Shown here: one piece after another, positions 1 through 9,816 of the stretch
How positions within the stretch are numbered: position 1 is the first letter of the stretch
Layout: every line of letters starts with the position of its first letter
Assembly: GCF_000614185.1 (NCBI RefSeq)
Contig: NZ_BAKM01000010.1
Span: 1-64,000 of the forward strand
Length of the DNA: 64,000 nucleotides
From: Phocaeicola sartorii JCM 17136 = DSM 21941
Lineage (GTDB): Bacteria > Bacteroidota > Bacteroidia > Bacteroidales > Bacteroidaceae
Direction of reading: 5' to 3'
Made by a program: the position numbers and the translations under genes
The notes under the pieces: model-generated
What the model was told of the DNA's origin: nothing
Database searches by the model: none
Seen by the model: only the letters and a program-made list of their open reading frames with translations

Positions 1-113
1 TGTATCAATGAACAGACGTTTACGGGGGCACATTTGCGTTTCCCAAAGTGGGAACGAAAGAGGGTTGGGTGTCAATTCCTTTGAGTGGTTTCCGAAAGAC
101 GTATGAAACATGA
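1..113 (+). CDS. possible 3' end of an unidentified gene, partial
   Basis: The first bases read as an open frame (CINEQTFTGAHLRFPK) that would join, after one missing base near position 50, to VGTKEGWVSIPLSGFRKTYET ending in TGA at 111-113. The two halves form a plausible C-terminus, and a one-base loss matches the error pattern elsewhere in this window. I do not recognise the family, and the left part of the gene lies outside the window. It could equally be non-coding. Confidence 0.2.
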
Positions 114-162
114 TTAAAAGAAGTGCTTCTCAATATATCAAGTTATTGGGCGGTAGCTTCAT

Positions 163-178
163 TCTCTCTATAAGAGAA
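163..178 (+). repeat. left inverted repeat of a probable invertible segment
   Basis: TCTCTCTATAAGAGAA is the exact reverse complement of positions 349-364. The arm is itself nearly palindromic around CTATAAG, as expected of a tyrosine-recombinase crossover site. Confidence 0.75.
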
Positions 179-348
179 ATATGAATACGTGACATAGGAT
201 TTAACTGATTGATAAACAGGAATGGTCTTTCGATAGCGAATGCTGATTTACACAGATTCTGTTAAGCGTAGCAACTGTGTAGTTCGAAAGCAACATCCGT
301 TTGATACGGTTATCACCTAAAAATCACGCAATTCTTACCATGCAGTCA

Positions 349-364
349 TTCTCTTATAGAGAGA
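349..364 (-). repeat. right inverted repeat of a probable invertible segment
   Basis: TTCTCTTATAGAGAGA is the exact reverse complement of 163-178 and sits just upstream of the fimbrial operon. The matching ends abruptly on both sides of the 16-bp core. Confidence 0.75.
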
Positions 365-407
365 TGTTGCGGATAAAGAGTGAAACTGAAATAAATATAA
401 ATAGGAA

Positions 408-998
408 ATGAAACGTGCACTTTTATTATTTATGATAGTCGTCTCCTGTGTCTCGCAGGAACTCTGTGCGCAGAAGGTGGGCGTGAAAACCAATCTGGCA
501 GCAGATTTTATGTTGAATCCAAATATAGGATTGGAGGTAGGTCTTGCTCCCAAGTGGACACTGGAAGTGGATGGCCAGTTCAATGCGTGGACACTCTCGG
601 ATGACAAACGCTGGAAGCATTGGGCAGTGCAGCCCGGAGTTCGCTACTGGCTATGCGACCGCTTCGGTGCGAGTTTTTTAGGATTTCACCTACATGGCGG
701 GCAATATAATATCGGCGGCATCGACGGCAAAATCAATTTCTTGGGTACCGACTCCCGCAAACTGAAAGATTCCCGCTATCAAGGTTGGTTCATGGGCGCG
801 GGCGTGTCCTACGGTTACGCATGGATACTTGGCCGGCACTGGAACCTCGAAGCCGAAATCGGTGCCGGCTACTCCTATACCCGTTATGACAGGTTTCGTT
901 GTGCGGGATGCGGCAAGAAGGTGGAAACCGATAAGCCGCATCATTACGTTGGTCCCACCAAGGTGGCCATCAATTTGGTTTATCTATCTAAAATGTGA
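408..998 (+). CDS. DUF3575 family protein, fimbrial operon
   Basis: A 196-residue exported protein with an N-terminal signal peptide (MKRALLLFMIVVSCVS...CAQ). The following residues carry the DUF3575 pattern (KVGVKTNLAADFMLNPNIGL, then PGVRYWLCDRF and GAGYSYTRY), which suggests a small outer-membrane beta-barrel with alternating strands. DUF3575 genes are regularly the first gene of Bacteroidales Mfa-type fimbrial operons, upstream of DUF3868, as here. The gene is intact and ends 6 bp before the next start. It is probably transcribed from the invertible segment just upstream. Its exact role in fimbrial biogenesis is not established from sequence. Confidence 0.88.
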   Translation: MKRALLLFMIVVSCVSQELCAQKVGVKTNLAADFMLNPNIGLEVGLAPKWTLEVDGQFNAWTLSDDKRWKHWAVQPGVRYWLCDRFGASFLGFHLHGGQYNIGGIDGKINFLGTDSRKLKDSRYQGWFMGAGVSYGYAWILGRHWNLEAEIGAGYSYTRYDRFRCAGCGKKVETDKPHHYVGPTKVAINLVYLSKM

Positions 999-1004
999 CG
1001 AAGT

Positions 1005-2437
1005 ATGAAAAGGACAATATATATAATGATGGCAGCCCTCTCCGGCATGGTTTGTATGCCGGAGGCGGATGCGCAGGAGGCGAAGGACATCATCCCTGGT
1101 GTTTCCATCAATAATTTCTCGATGGAGCGCGAAGGCAAGTTCCTGAACGTGGCGATGGATATAGATTTGAAAGACCTCGATGTCTCTTCAAATTGCGTCG
1201 TGCTGCTCACGCCACGTCTTGTCAATGGTATAGACTCTCTCGACCTCCCTTCGGTGGGTATATACGGTCGCAGACGGTATTACTATTACGTGAGAAACGG
1301 CATAGGTGGCATTTCCGGTGATGACGAGAAGGTCTATCGTGCATCGGAGAAGCCGGACGACATAGCTACAGCAACCTCACCGAGTACAGCGACTGGATGG
1401 ACGGAGCCACGCTCAAGTTCCACCGCGGCGATTTCGGCTGCTGCCACAATATGCTGGCTGAATACGACAGTATCTTGGGCCGTCACCACGAAGCCTTCTT
1501 CCCTGCGCTGATGTTCGTTCAGCCCAAGGCCGACATCGAGAAGACCCGCTCGCTGTCAGGATTCGCCTACATCGACTTCCCGGTCAATCAGACGGTGATA
1601 TATCCCGACTACCACAACAATACGGTGGAACTGAGCAAGATAGACGATACCATCGACTCCGTGCGTGCCGACAAGGATATTACTATCACCTCTGTATGGC
1701 TCAAGGGATACGCATCGCCGGAGAGCCCCTACAAGCATAACGCCGAACTCGCCATCGGCCGTACCGCCGCCCTCAAAGAGCACATCGGGCAGTTGTTTCA
1801 CTTTGCCGACGGCATTATCGACATCGACTACGAGCCGGAGAACTGGGAGGGTCTGCGCGAATATGTGGCGACGTCGAACATCGACCACCGCGAGGAGATA
1901 CTGGCTATGATTGACAGCGACATGGAGCCTGATGCCAAGGAATGGAAAATCAAACGCACCTATCCTAAGGAGTACCGCTTCCTGCTGCAATATTGCTACC
2001 CCTATCTGCGCCGCACCGACTACCGTATCGAATATAAGATACGTATCTTCTACGATGTGGATGAAATCAGACGCGTCATGGCGGAGCAGCCACAGAAGCT
2101 GAGTCAGAACGAGTTTTACTTGGTGGCGAAGGAATACGAGCCAGGTACACAGGAATTTACGGATGTGTTCGAGACCGCCGTGCGCATGTTCCCCGACGAC
2201 GCGGTAGCCAACCTCAATGCCGCCAACGCCGCCATCCGTCGCGATGATTTCGCGGCAGCACGCCGCTACCTCGCCAAGGCGGGCGATTCTGCCGAAACCA
2301 TGTATGCACGTGGAGCGCTCGCTGTGAGGGAGAAGGATTACACGATGGCTATAAAGTGTCTGGAGCAGGCAGAGAAGATGGGTCTGCAACAGGCGACCGC
2401 TACACTGAAAGAACTTAACGGCAGACGAAAGAGATAA
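1005..2437 (+). CDS. DUF3868 domain protein, fimbrial operon, one frame break
   Basis: Signal peptide (MKRTIYIMMAALSGMVCMPEADAQ), an N-terminal DUF3868 beta-sandwich, then a region with WLKGYASPESPYKHNAELA resembling OmpA-like peptidoglycan-binding folds, and helical TPR-like repeats at the C-terminus (AVANLNAANAAIRRDDF, ARGALAVREKDYTMAIKCLE). The reading frame changes after bases 1365-1366. The first frame ends ...EKPDDIA and the second continues YSNLTEYSDWMDGA. One base lost from a GCN alanine codon explains it. Downstream coding is clean to the TAA at 2435-2437, about 478 residues in total. It is probably envelope-anchored and part of fimbrial assembly. The break may be an assembly error. 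Confidence 0.8.
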
Positions 2438-2473
2438 TAAACTGAATAAAAATCATTTTTAACACTTAACAAC

Positions 2474-4117
2474 ATGCGATTAAAATTTTTATTTATGACA
2501 ATGATCGCAGCCCTGGCGTTTGCCGGGTGCTCCAGCGAAGACGACCCTATCAACAAGGGTGACGAAAACACCGACGATAGCTACGGTTATGTGGCCGTGA
2601 ACATCGTGGAGCCGAAATCCATCGACACACGTGCCGTCGCTGGTTATGAGGATGGTACGAATACTGAAAACAATGCGGCGACCGCCCTTTTCTGTGTCTA
2701 CAAGACAGACGGTACAATGCAGTGCGACCCTCGGACAATCAATCTGACTGAAGAGTCCGGAGCGAGTGACAATAATCCCTATGTAGAGAAAGTATACAAA
2801 GCCGTTCTGGTTATCGATGGCGTAAAAGAAGCAGACAAACCGACCACTAACCTTGAGCTTGTCTGCGTGCTTAACGCACCCTCTACTTTGACGGTTACCG
2901 AGACTACATCACTGGCAACCCTCAAACAGCAGATTAATGATTACGGCAGTCATACTGACGGAACATTCATTATGACCAATTCCGTTTACAAAAACGGCGA
3001 TATGGAGGTCTGCGGAGCGACTGTTACCGGTGACGACCTTAAAACTTCTGCATCTGATGCTTTGGAACACCCGGTCGAAATCTATGTAGAGCGCGTGGTT
3101 GCCAGAATCCAGGCCAAGGCAGGCACTTCCTTTGGCAACCAAGGCGCCACCCCGAGCGTCGATGGAACCGAGAAGTCACTGACCATTAATGTCACCGGTA
3201 TTGAGGTCGCTAATATCGCCCAGAAATCCTATCTGTTCAAGAACATTTCGGGTTTTAGCTATGGGTGGGCATGGGACGTAACTAATAAACGAAGCTACTG
3301 GGAAACTGTACCTCTCATGACCGGAGATAATGCCCTGACATTCGGCAATAAATCTTATAAGGACATAGCTACTGAAACCTCTTTCAACATCACAACATTG
3401 ACGAATTTCAAGGAATACGTCCAGCCGAATACCTCTGCCCAGAAGACGGCGATTCTTGTAACCGCCCAGCTGATGGACGGCTCGAACCCTGCCGACCTTG
3501 CCTATATCCGTGGCGGATATACGACTAAAGCTGGCGCGAAGAACGTCATACTAACTTATTTGCAGTCAAAAGGTTACTGCAAAAAAGTGTCAGATTCCCC
3601 AGCCCAATACACGTCCATAGTCGCCGATGATATCGAATGGGTGAACAACGAAGACCTTAAAGCCGAAACAGGTAGTGGCGAAATCAGCTGGCTTGAAAGT
3701 TATGAGGTCGTTGCGAGAGTAAAATCTTCTGTTACCGACCTTTTTATTAACAATGCCGGTACATATACATCAACAACTACGACTGTTATCAACACTGATT
3801 TGGCAGGAACTGAAACCTCTCATCCTTATGTCGCACGTGTATATACCGATGGCAAGTGCTACTATTACGTGAACATCGACCAGTCTCCGGTTGCTGGTAC
3901 TGGTACGACAGCCCATACGTATGATGGCGTTATCCGCAACCACATCTACGACCTCACGCTTAACTCTATTCGGGGTGTCGGCACCCCTGTGTTCGACCCG
4001 GAAGATGTGATTATTCCCGACCAACCCACGGATGAAACCCTATGGTTCATCGGAGCGAGAGTCAATGTACTCAAATGGAGAATCGTAAAACAGAATGTAG
4101 ATTTTAGCGGAAACTAA
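2474..4117 (+). CDS. Mfa1-type major fimbrillin lipoprotein
   Basis: A 547-residue protein with a lipoprotein signal (MRLKFLFMTMIAALAFAGCSSE, lipobox AFAGC, Cys19). Fimbrillins of this superfamily are exported as lipoproteins, trimmed at an Arg site near the N-terminus and polymerised by donor-strand exchange (family knowledge). TRAVAG near residue 55 is a candidate trimming site. The C-terminal strand (ARVNVLKWRIVKQNVDF) matches the conserved Mfa1 end that completes the neighbouring subunit. It is the longest and only frame-intact subunit gene of the operon. A strong hairpin follows it at 4136-4169, which would favour its expression over downstream genes. Confidence 0.88.
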   Translation: MRLKFLFMTMIAALAFAGCSSEDDPINKGDENTDDSYGYVAVNIVEPKSIDTRAVAGYEDGTNTENNAATALFCVYKTDGTMQCDPRTINLTEESGASDNNPYVEKVYKAVLVIDGVKEADKPTTNLELVCVLNAPSTLTVTETTSLATLKQQINDYGSHTDGTFIMTNSVYKNGDMEVCGATVTGDDLKTSASDALEHPVEIYVERVVARIQAKAGTSFGNQGATPSVDGTEKSLTINVTGIEVANIAQKSYLFKNISGFSYGWAWDVTNKRSYWETVPLMTGDNALTFGNKSYKDIATETSFNITTLTNFKEYVQPNTSAQKTAILVTAQLMDGSNPADLAYIRGGYTTKAGAKNVILTYLQSKGYCKKVSDSPAQYTSIVADDIEWVNNEDLKAETGSGEISWLESYEVVARVKSSVTDLFINNAGTYTSTTTTVINTDLAGTETSHPYVARVYTDGKCYYYVNIDQSPVAGTGTTAHTYDGVIRNHIYDLTLNSIRGVGTPVFDPEDVIIPDQPTDETLWFIGARVNVLKWRIVKQNVDFSGN

Positions 4118-4135
4118 CGATTTACCCCCTTATCG

Positions 4136-4169
4136 ATCAGTATCGGAGCTCGCAGGCTCCGATACTGAT
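4136..4169 (+). terminator. strong hairpin between major and anchor fimbrial genes
   Basis: A perfect 14-bp stem (ATCAGTATCGGAGC / GCTCCGATACTGAT) with a 6-base loop lies 18 bp after the major fimbrillin stop. There is no T-run directly after it, so it looks like an attenuator or an mRNA 3'-end stabiliser rather than a full terminator. Downstream fimbrial genes continue in the same direction. Confidence 0.65.
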
Positions 4170-4356
4170 TTACTGAAAAAAAAAGACAGCACTTGCGCAC
4201 CGGTGTAAAAGAGAGGTGTGCACTCGGAAACAATGATAACGTTTCCCACCTAACGAGAATATTCGACGGCACCTCCGGTTGCCGCACAACATATAGATCT
4301 CCGTAATGGTGACAAAACGGAATTTGCGAAGTAAAAAAAATGTAGAACGATATATT

Positions 4357-5456
4357 ATGAACATCATATCGGCATATATAAGGAAAATGGGACGTGCGAT
4401 ACTTGCTGCCACGGTGTTCTGCAGTGTATTGCCGTCGTGCGACAACATCATCTACGATGACGAGGGCGACTGTTCGGTAACCTACCGCGTAGCATTCCGT
4501 TACGACCGCAACATGAAATGGACGGACGCATTTCCCTCGGAAGTGAAATCGGTGCACCTCTATGCTTTCAACAAGGGAGGCATCCTCGTGTGGCAGAATA
4601 GTGAAAAGGGCGAGGCGCTTGCCGCCGACGGCTACGCCATGACACTCGACCTCCCTTCCGGCGACTACCATTTGGTTGCATGGTGCGGACTGGAGAACGA
4701 CGGCACGAGACCGGAATCCTTCTTCGTGCCCGAAGCACGTGTGGGAGAAACCCGTCTCGAGGAGCTGCGCTGCAAGCTCAGCCGCGAGTATGATGCCGGC
4801 GGCGCATACAGTAAAAAGAAACTCTATCCTCTCTATCACGGTATGCTCGACGTGAACCTGCCCGACCTGACCTACGAGGGCGGCGAATACACCTGCACGG
4901 TACCGCTCATCAAGAACACAAACCACGTGCGCGTTATCCTGCAGCATCTGTCGGGCGAACCGGTGGCCCCGGAGGATTTCACGTTCCGAATCGAGGAGGA
5001 GAACGGACTGATGGGGAACGACAACAGCCTGTTGCCCGACGAAATGATTACCTACTGGGCTCACGACAAGCAGTCGGGCACCACGGGCATGGGGATTGAC
5101 GACTATCCCGAGCAAGGGCGCGCGGCGCAGGCCGCACAGGCTTCGGCACGTGCCGTCACCTCTGTGAGCGTCGCCATAGCCGACCTGACGATAGCGCGGC
5201 TCACGAAGGAACGCAAGACATACCTTACCATACACAATCCCGAGGGTGAGATTGCCGCACGTATTCCTTTGAGGGATTACGCCCTGCTGCTCAAGGACGG
5301 TTATGATCACGAGATGACCGACGAGGATTACCTCGACCGGCAGGATGAGTGGGCGCTCACCTTCTTCCTCGACGAGAGGGACAAGTGGATAGCGTCTCCA
5401 TCATCATTAACTCGTGGCGAGTGGTACTTGAAGATATTGATTTTGGTGGAAATTGA
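4357..5456 (+). CDS. FimB/Mfa2 family fimbrial anchor, one frame break
   Basis: About 366 residues when repaired. A lipoprotein signal ends at VLPSC, then CDNIIYDDEGDCSVTYRVAF, the typical start of FimB/Mfa2 anchors. These tether the fimbrial base to the outer membrane and limit length (family knowledge). I chose the start MNIISAYIRKMGRAIL; an upstream start at 4306 or a downstream one at 4387 (good AAGGAAA spacing) is possible. After bases 5392-5393 the frame shifts. In the new frame the protein ends VSIIINSWRVVLEDIDFGGN, the expected terminal strand, with TGA at 5454-5456. One base is missing from a two-base GC codon remnant. The next gene starts 5 bp later. Confidence 0.83.
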
Positions 5457-5461
5457 GCGTG

Positions 5462-6591
5462 ATGCGGACACGAATACGACATATCATAGCACGCGTGATA
5501 CCGACCCTCACGGTCTGTATCGTCTGCCTCGTGTTCCACGGCTGCAGCTCGGAAATCGAATATCCGGGCGAAATCACCAACGACGGTATCGTGCAGGTGG
5601 GTTTTCATATCAGACTGAACGAGGATTACGGCACGTACCTTCCGGAATCACGGGCGGACGGCGTCTCGTTGCCTCCCGATTATGACGACCCGGCGAAATA
5701 TGAGACCGGCACCGGCTACGAGAACTACATCGGCATCACTGGCAATGATTTCCGCTTCCTGCTCTTCGACAGCGAGGGCAAATTCGTGGAGAAGATGAAC
5801 GTGCTCTATGTCGTCCCCGTGGGTGAAGACAAGTATCCGTCGGACTACACTGTGTTCTGCACTCTGACGAAGAAACCCGATGCGACGTTCCGTATCGTGG
5901 CTCTCGCTAACTGGGGCAGCTATCCTCAAGACGCGAACCTGACTGTGGGCATCACCACAATCCGCGATGTCTGCGAGAATGTCAGAGTGAATAATACCTA
6001 CGCCTACGCAGCTCCTTTTACCCCCTCGGCGGAAACGCCCATACCGATGTACGGCGTGAAGACCTGCACGATGCCCCTTAATACCGACAGGTACATTGAC
6101 ATCGGCGACCTCTATCTGCTGCGTGCGTTGGCGAAAGTGGAGGTGATATGCAAGGAAACTCCTTATCTGGAGCTTCACTCCGTGCAGCTCACGGGTTACA
6201 ACACCAATGGCTACTGCGCCCCGCAAGAGATGTATGACAACACTGGTTACGTCTCCGTGCCGCATATCCCGACCGATGCCGGGAGTAACGTTACCAGCCT
6301 CTTGCTTTTCATGTTTCGCCGGATAAAAGCAAGGCGTGGATTTATATCCCTGAATACTTGAACAAGGAAGCCGGCACGCCCTGTCGGCTGTCCGTTACGT
6401 TCGCCGATAATACCGACAAACAGTACACCGTTGAGTTTTGTCAGTACGACATCGGCGGAAACCCCACCGGGAACCGCCTCGACATCCTGCGCAACGTTTG
6501 TTACCGCTTCACGGTGGACAAGACAGCGGAGTTCACGGTCGATCTGGTTCCTTACGGTGTCAAGGATCTTAACCCCGGTTTCGGTATATGA
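5462..6591 (+). CDS. minor fimbrial subunit lipoprotein, one frame break
   Basis: A lipoprotein signal (MRTRIRHIIARVIPTLTVCI..FHGCSSE) is followed by a fimbrillin-like N-terminus (GIVQVGFHIRL). The first frame fails around 6304-6306. Restoring one C (TTGCCTTTTC) gives LLPFHVSPDKSKAWIYIPEY and a clean run to TGA at 6589-6591, about 376 residues. The position, just after the Mfa2 anchor and before the DUF4906 gene, matches accessory subunits such as Mfa3/Mfa4-type proteins. The ATG at 5462 is preferred because an anchor stop codon sits just before it. The specific subunit identity is inferred only from order. Confidence 0.75.
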
Positions 6592-6632
6592 TATGAATGA
6601 TGGTTAGCAATAAAGAGATAAAATGATATACG

Positions 6633-9600
6633 ATGAAGAGTTTCGTAAAATTTATAGTTTCAATTCTGCCATCCGCACTATTGCTCGTTTCTTGTGTGGA
6701 TGAGAAGTTCTATACGGACGACTACATACCCGACGGCGTATCGGAATTTACCGCCACGGTCGACTTTAAGGCTTTTACTCCGGCGCTTGAGACCCGCGCG
6801 GCTGGTGACGCTATCAAGGAAATCAACTCCCTGTGGCTGGTAATCTACGAGCAAGACGGAAACGGTGCTTGGAAGCTCGAAAAGGACGGTAAAATAGAAA
6901 TTACTGCAGCGGATCATCAACTCACAACGAGCATTGCCGACAACACGCGACCGGATGATGTGCCACAGCCCGATAGCCAGACTGAGACCCGGACCGGTCG
7001 TGCCAGCTTCCGTCTCCGGCACAAGAACGGACAGTACAAGATCTACGCCGTGGCGAATTGCGACACGATCTCCAAGGTCGAAGGCACCAAAATCGACACC
7101 CCGGAAAAACTGAAAAGCCTACAGCTCACATGGGATACAAAGGACATCCACAAAAACGCCGAGATGTTCGGTTTCTTTACCAATGATAAGGATAAATTCG
7201 GCTCCGATGATGAATCTGTCACTATCGGTCCGAACCGCGAATTGCACGCATGGATACGCCGTACCGCCTCCAAGGTCACCGTGGCATTCAATGGAGAGGG
7301 ACTCCATGACGGGGTTTCAATCTATCCCTTGACTGTATCCATCAAGGATATTCCTCTGCACTGTCCGCTCGGATCGGATAATACCGAACCGGATGTGCTC
7401 ATTGACGGTGAAATGATAAAATATTACGAGGGAGACACTCCGCCGACTGACATCGGTTCCATCGCCGGCAACGGATTGGTTATCAACAAAGAAACTTCCG
7501 TAAACATGTCTCTTCACGCCGAAACCGCTCCTGCATTGTACTTCTACGAAAACATGCAGGGTTCTGGAGAGGATATGCCCGACAAACGGCAGGATGCGAA
7601 TGGAGATAAGACGTTGGACCATCCCGGATTGCCGGGTGACGATACTTACAGGCTGAAAGATGACGTACCTTACGGCACTTACATTGAAGTTCAGGCTATC
7701 TGGCGCTCGACGAACACTGAGCGCCAGGGCAGCGGTATCGTCAAGTACCGTTTCATGCTCGGCAAGGACGTAATCAAAGACTATGATGCCGAGCGGAACT
7801 ATCACTACAAACTGACGATGAATTTCAAAAACTTCGCCAACGATGTAGACTGGCACATAGATTATCGCGAGCAGACTTTCGAGGTCTCCGAACCCCAGCC
7901 GTTCAATTACCAAGGAAAAGTTTTCGTCCCGGATAAATCATGGCCGAATTTGAAACACGAGTTCAGTGATACTTTAACCGTCACGGTCGCCAGCTATATA
8001 GAGGGTAACGACGGAACAATACAGCCCGTCAACTATGAGATTCTTTCAGGTGGCGAATGGCTCGAATGTAAACGTATAGCCCCAGGAGACCATCCCTACG
8101 AAGTAAAATACAAATTCACCGTCAAAAAGGATGTCTTGAAGCCTGATAAGGAAATCGACATAAACCAAGAACTTAAAGCCGCGACTTCAAAGTCCGATGA
8201 TATAAATAAGCCCTACAATCTTGCCGACCCGAACGGCACGCCCGACAATATTGTCTGCACGGCGAATTGCTATATGATCGATGCTCCGGGATGGTACATC
8301 TTCCCGCTTGTATACGGTAATGCCATCCATAACGGGACGGTGAACGAAAGTTCCTACAAATCCACCGGTAGCTCCGGCGACAGTTTCCTGTCCTCATTTG
8401 TAAATCACCTTGGAAATCCTATTACAAGTCCTTATATCAAAGAAAACACAGGCTGTAATCCCCAGGTCGCATGTTTAGTGTGGATGGATACTTACGACGA
8501 CTTGAGTAATAATCCGGGGGGAATCATTCGCCCGCATTTCACTTGGGGAGGAGCGGCAGATAAGATAGAGGAATCTCCGAAATATATGCCGAATGCCTAT
8601 GGAGGGAAAGGAGGCATACGCTTTTATGTCGATCCTCAAAGAATCAAACAGGGAAACGCCGTGATAGCGATATGCGACAAAGCACCTACAACGAATTCTA
8701 ATGCTTTCTATCAATTTGATGCTATTTGGAGCTGGCATATTTGGGTTACCCGTCTCGATGTCAAGGAGAAAGACAAGACCATCGAGGTCACTGCCCACGA
8801 CCCATCCCGCAAGTTCGAGTTTATGCCGATGAACCTCGGATGGTGTTCCGAAGACGGCGAGAAAATAAAGTATTACGAAGAACGCGTGGCTGAAATCAAG
8901 TTCAGTTCCGGCGGTAAGAACGAGACTGTAAAGATTGTCAAGAAATCGCATATTGCTTTTACTTATGGCAATAACCCCTATTACCAATGGGGGCGCAAAG
9001 ACCCTTTTATTGCTGCAAAAAGGGCGAAGCTGACAACAACAAACCATGGTATAATTATGCAGGAGTTCGGGATGGGAGGAATCCGCCGCGCCTTACAAAC
9101 GATAGTCCCGATTATGATAGTGAACGACTGACCACTCGTCAAGCCTTGGGACATCTCATCAGACACCCCGAAACATGGCATAATCCGCCTCGAGAGTGGA
9201 AAAAAGATGAAACAGTGACAGATCGAGATTATTGGCGCTACTTCAGCAAAAATGAATCATACTCCAATCTTTGGGAAGGACGTCAAGGCAAGGATCACAC
9301 GGCTCAGACTCTGAAAACAGTGTACGACCCATCCCCGGTAGGTTACCAGGTATGCCACTATAACGCGTTCAGCGGGTTCACTACCACGGGCGACAACACA
9401 GGCTGGGAACCGGAATGGTACGACGTGCGGACGGAAAACATCATGCCCGGTAACCCGACGGAAGGATTGTACGAGTTTTATACGAATCCCGAGAAAAACC
9501 AGTCAATTATATTCCCTATGAGTAGCTATCGTGACTGGGACAGTTATGCGTACATCGCTGATACGGAATTAATGATAATCGGTTATTCATGGGCAGCAGG

Positions 9601-9748
9601 AAACGCAAGAAACGATGACAATTATGCGTACAACTTCATGTTCTCGCGTAAAGATAAAAATGGTTATATCCGCCCGAAAGACAGTTTCTATCCCACCGAC
9701 GGTATGCCCGTGCGATCTGTCCGTAACGGCTCACATACCGGTTATTAA
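6633..9748 (+). CDS. DUF4906 domain fimbrial tip-type protein, one frame break
   Basis: About 1,038 residues. Lipobox LLVSC near residue 21, fimbrillin-like domains in the first 400 residues (EFTATVDFKAFTP, LVIYEQDGNGAW), and a C-terminal DUF4906-type region with PYYQWGRKDPF and the final PVRSVRN. Large proteins of this kind close Bacteroidales fimbrial operons and are thought to form tip adhesins (family inference). The frame changes near 9016-9017. GCTGC directly precedes AAAAAGGG, and adding one base gives AAKKGEADNNKPWYNY. The second frame then runs clean to TAA at 9746-9748. The break is probably a sequence error, because both sides stay well conserved in character. Confidence 0.8.
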
Positions 9749-9816
9749 CCCTTGACTCCTGTTTTTCATGTTGAAATTGCTGCATGAACATTCAAACAGA
9801 ATTAACTTGAGAAAAC

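Larger units (their letters stand above)
163..364 (+). promoter_or_regulatory. probable invertible promoter of the fimbrial operon
   Basis: Two perfect 16-bp inverted repeats enclose 170 bp, and the right arm ends 43 bp before the first fimbrial gene. Invertible promoters of this layout switch surface structures on and off in Bacteroidales (known for the group). No good TAnnTTTG box faces the operon in the orientation given. A weak one (TACGCTTA, complement of 263-270, with TTGC 19 bp upstream, complement of 290-293) faces left, so the assembled form may be OFF. That orientation call is weak. No recombinase gene is present in the window, so the enzyme would have to act in trans or lie to the left. 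Confidence 0.65.

Noticed and set aside
1556-2389. 277-residue minus-strand frame opposite the DUF3868 gene
   Set aside because: Shadow of a strongly supported coding strand; no signal peptide, domain or promoter.
4114-5310. 398-residue open frame on the minus strand opposite the Mfa2-type gene
   Set aside because: It has no recognisable domain or start context and is fully covered by the well-supported plus-strand anchor gene; GC-rich genes here often leave long opposite-strand frames.
7317-7913. 198-residue minus-strand frame inside the DUF4906 gene
   Set aside because: Shadow frame, with no RBS or family similarity.
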